Below, one piece after another: positions 60,521 to 64,000 of a DNA stretch of 64,000 nucleotides. The notes under the pieces are model-generated. The model was not told the DNA's origin. It did not search any database and saw only the letters and a program-made list of their open reading frames with translations. Origin of the DNA: Parietaria judaica. Lineage: Eukaryota > Streptophyta > Magnoliopsida > Rosales > Urticaceae. The stretch is from the NCBI GenBank assembly GCA_954871525.1, contig OX940872.1, forward strand, positions 22,787,746-22,851,745. The letters run 5' to 3'. The translations under genes and the position numbers were made by a program. Positions within the stretch are counted from its first letter, which is position 1. The number at the start of each line of letters is the position of its first letter.

Positions 60521-62652
60521 GGGAAACTTGAAAAAATGGCTCCCAGAAAGCATGTTCTACGTTTTTTGTTCCCCAAATTGATGTATCTGAGTATCTATTC
60601 CCCAACTGTATTTAGCTACATTTTGGACAAAAATACCATTTTCTGAGAAACTGTCAAACTCTACTCATAAAATTGTCAAACTCGGTGTCAAATACTGTCA
60701 ACCCTAACTCGAAAAAATTTCAAAGTAGTTAAGACCAAGGTTCAACTTACCGATGTTACCGATAAACCGATTACCGTTTTCGACGGATTAATCGATAGCT
60801 TACCGATTAACCGACGGAAAACCTATAATACTGTAGCTTACCGATTATCGATACTTCTCGATGATTATCGACGGATTATCGATACTTTTCGATACTTTTC
60901 GACGGAAAACTTATAAAATTTTTAAGCTTGTATTTGCCCAATTTAAAATAATGTTTTAAAAATACCAAAAATAAAAGCATGTCATGATAATTATTGATTC
61001 TATTCTATTATCTAATAAATTAATAATAGAATGTCATGATATAAAAAACAGTTTCATACACAAACATATATATATATATAATCATATACAAACACATATA
61101 ATTCTCATCACATCAACTTAGAAGACTTTTGCCGCAATTATGAGAAAATTCAAATTAATCTCAAATATGAAAATAAGTTACAGCAAGATTTCATATTATT
61201 ATTTTTTTAAATATTTTATCAACGAAAACACCAAAAAAAATGAAGAGATTACCTCACAAATCACAAAAGATAAACTTAGAAGACTTTTGCCGTAATTATG
61301 AAAAAATCCGAATTAAGCTCAAATATGCAAATAAAATATACCAAAATCACAGATTAATATGTCAATAAATAATTAATGAAATAGAAACATAAAAATTTGA
61401 ATAAATTACTTCAAAAATTAAAAAATATGAATTTTTAGACTTTTTACACGAAAGTCTTGTAATCTAAAAATTCAAGAACTCAAGAAATCAAAAGCTCAAA
61501 CATTCATATAGCTTTGGAAATATAATATTTTGAACCCTATACAATCAACAAATTATAACAAAGTATGCACATTTCGAGTAAATTCCTAAATTCAAAACTT
61601 TATATACATTTGCCTAACAAGCATGATAATCCGAATTTAACCTAAATCTAAAAAAAATAATTATAAAATAAGTCATCAAAACATGTTTTCATAAAAAAAT
61701 ATTCATAAGAATGCAAAAAAATAAACAAAAGATGATAAAGTTCCAAGCTTTACTCATTTCTAAACATAAATCTCATATAAAACTAACTCTTTATATTTTA
61801 ACACATGAAATGCCCTAAAAATCGTATAAATGAGTACATATCAAAGAAGAAATGATTGATTCATATAGATTTAACATTATATGTCATTAATTTACCAAAA
61901 ACTACAAAAAATTCCAAGAAATTCGGTTAAAAATGAATAAATCAAAACTTTTGAAACTTATGCCAAGAATCGATTAATCAGTGAAAATATGATAATTTGT
62001 CAAAAAATTTGCAACTTACCAGTTCGAAAATCAAGTTTTCGTATAAGATTTGGTCGTCGGCTGTCGAAAAGACCGAAAAGTCTCGGTTTTTCACTGGTAA
62101 GCTCGAAAATTGTATAAAATTTGGTCATTGGCTGTCGAAAAGACCGAAAAATCTCTAAAAATTGATTTTTTTTAATTGACCGAAAAGTATCAAATTTTTA
62201 CACTAAAAATAGCGATAATCGGTTGGTCTTCGGTTTATCGAAAAGCTCGATAATCGTCGAAAAATGGATAAAACGGTAAGTATTATAGCCGGTAACTTAC
62301 CGGTAACCTCCGGTAAGCTCGATAATCGTCGATAATCGACGATAATCGTCGGTAATGCGAACCTTGGTTAAGACTATATTTCTCAGAAAATGTCAAACTT
62401 TGTGCCAAATATTATCAACCCATACTCGAAAATTGTCAAAGTTAAGACTATATTTTTCAGAAACTGTCAAACTTTACTCATCGAATTGTCCAACTTTGTG
62501 CCGAAAACTGTCAAAAATGATAGTTTCTGAACTCAAGTAGAGAAAATATTATTCTAGTAAATAGAGCTTAGGAAACAATTACTCAGATACATCAATTTGA
62601 GGAATAAAAAACGTAGAACATGCTTTTTGGGAGTAATTTTTTCAAGTTTTCC
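60521..62652. mobile_element. MULE-like foldback element, split by a nested hAT element
   Basis: The left end GGGAAACTTGAAAAAATGGC then AGCATGTTCTACGTTTTTTG, CAAATTGATGTATCTGAGTA is matched in inverted form at 62560-62652. Internal motifs of the type AACTGTCAAACT, AATTGTC and CTCGAAAA recur on both sides of the nested insertion. The flanks TATCATATA and ATCATTTAT give only an imperfect duplication. The ends resemble those of the element at 53472-53931, so the two probably belong to related families. Confidence 0.75.
60736..62366. mobile_element. Nested hAT-type non-autonomous element
   Basis: The inverted ends are CAAGGTTC and GAACCTTG with a perfect 8-bp duplication GTTAAGAC (60728-60735 and 62367-62374). 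Subterminal zones are packed with GATAATCG, TCGTCGA and TTACCGG motifs, as expected for hAT transposase-binding regions. The 1.6-kb body is AT-rich with no transposase. A direct repeat CTTAGAAGACTTTTGCCG occurs at about 61119 and 61273. Confidence 0.88.
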
Positions 62653-62655
62653 ATC

Positions 62656-62694
<39 letters not shown>

Positions 62695-63685
62695 TTATTG
62701 ATAACAAAAGATAATAACTATAAAAGTATATAAGTTGTAGACCTATAGTTAGTATTAGTAAGGCTTTCTCTTTTATTTTTTCAATGTTCCTGTATTCTGG
62801 ATTACTCCTGTTATACCATTGAATTCAATTTTCATTTAACTGTGACTTATTTAAAAAATAGTCATATGACAAACTTTTTCCAACTTAATTAGGTTAATAG
62901 TATAATATACCGGAAGTGTTACAAAATAATTGACTCGAAATATTCATAAATAGTTCATAGTTGGTACATGTTCTAATGTTCAAATATGGTCACCTCACAC
63001 AAAATAAATCCCAAAAAGGATCAAATTCAAGCTATGTATCCGGTTTATTGAGTTTCTTTAATAATAATAAAAAAAAAAAAAACTCATAAATTCAGTTTTT
63101 ATCCTAATTTATATATATATATATTTATGCGTTTAACCTGCATTGATTTTGAAAGCTTTTGTGTACCATTATACTTTTAGACAGAAACTTCTAATAAACG
63201 TTTCATTAGGTTCAGTCTAAGTTTTATAATTTTAGTAGCAATGCTTTTAATTTTTATAATTTTGTTTTCTCTTATGTTGTTTCTACTTGACTTTGAATTG
63301 ATTTTGTGTTTTATGTCAACATAATATAATTTTTTGACCATTAAATTGTTACTTCGATTGTAATAACTGCATCATTCACGAAAAAGAGATCCTTAATTTT
63401 GTTTTCTTAAGAGTTTTAATAGATGAATACTTTATTTGCATGAAAAAGGACAAACTAACAATCTCCAAATGCTTTTGTTAACCCAGGAAATGTAGGACTT
63501 TAGAATCCGGAATAATAATTTTTATTTTCAATATATTATTTTATTAATTTTGTATTAATTGTAATCGTGATTAATTTATATTGGATCTAAATTCGATAAA
63601 AAAAAATCTAAAACTTTGTATTATTTTTTATTTTTCTTCATCTAAATTTGATGCTTGTCAAATTTAAGAATTCACTCGATGTATA
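62653..63685. other. AT-rich intergenic DNA
   Basis: A TA microsatellite lies at about 62659-62688. No coding similarity is seen. Confidence 0.5.
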
Positions 63686-64000
63686 GGTGCGTTTGGTTCA
63701 GCTTTTTAAAAAGGCATGTTTTTGTTTTTAAAATAATTAAATTACTTTTTAGTGTTTGGTAAAACTGTAATTACAAAAAACACAAAAACGATTTTAGATT
63801 GTACATAAGTCGTAAAAGCAAGGATTCGTAGGTTTTGGTTTTTCTAAAACAAAAACACTATTTTTAGTTTATTTTAGTCTTTTTACCCTAAAATATATAT
63901 TTAAAAAATAATAAATTAACTTTTTCTACCAACAACAACTGTTTATAAATAATTTACCAAAAATATTTCTGTCTTTTTTAAATAAATAAAAAACTGCAAC
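63686..64000 (+). repeat. Left end of a DNA-transposon-like repeat, cut by the window edge
   Basis: AGGTGCGTTTGGTTCAGC at about 63686 is the terminus typical of a common class of plant non-autonomous DNA elements. The following AT-rich text has no coding frame. The other end lies outside the window. Confidence 0.45.

Overview
This is nuclear DNA of a flowering plant, most likely a eudicot. The evidence is spliced genes with short GT-AG introns, chloroplast transit peptides, plant-only gene families and plant-type LTR, Mutator-like and hAT elements in AT-rich intergenic DNA. I cannot name the species.

Six host genes lie in the first 46 kb. They are VTE3 (tocopherol/plastoquinone methyltransferase, minus, 4.6-7.4 kb), LESV (starch-binding Trp-rich protein, minus, 8.3-11.0 kb), a proline-rich protein with an ABA/seed-type promoter (minus, 12.0-12.6 kb), a type-A heterotrimeric G-protein gamma subunit (plus, 33.9-36.1 kb), the small GTPase ARFC1 (minus, 36.4-37.9 kb, tail-to-tail with the gamma gene) and plastid pyruvate kinase PKP1/alpha (plus, 40.1-45.8 kb). 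Three of the six act in plastid metabolism (vitamin E and plastoquinone, starch, fatty-acid precursor supply). The order VTE3 - G gamma - ARFC1 - PKP1 appears to join two gene neighbourhoods that are separate duplicated blocks in Arabidopsis, so the window may keep an ancestral order.

The gap between the proline-rich gene and the G gamma gene (13-33.5 kb) is filled with mobile DNA. In order it holds a LINE 3' fragment, a complete 320-bp TRIM, a complete 5.9-kb Copia element broken by one nonsense codon, two adjacent long-TIR MULE-like foldback elements, a 2.7-kb solo LTR, a 3.7-kb non-autonomous gag-plus-chromodomain Ty3 chromovirus with apparently identical LTRs, and a 1.24-kb Pack-MULE. The Pack-MULE carries host exon fragments and ends about 420 bp upstream of the G gamma start codon.

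From 46 kb to the end I see no convincing host gene. That part holds a GC-rich hAT MITE, another MULE-like foldback element, a collapsed Copia derivative, a hAT element nested in a MULE-like element, a composite GC-rich microsatellite, a near-perfect 33-bp palindrome, and a diverged noncoding duplication with a conserved hairpin. Exon borders were placed by hand from splice motifs and by keeping frame and family similarity across each junction. Family assignments rest on protein motifs I recognise, not on searches.
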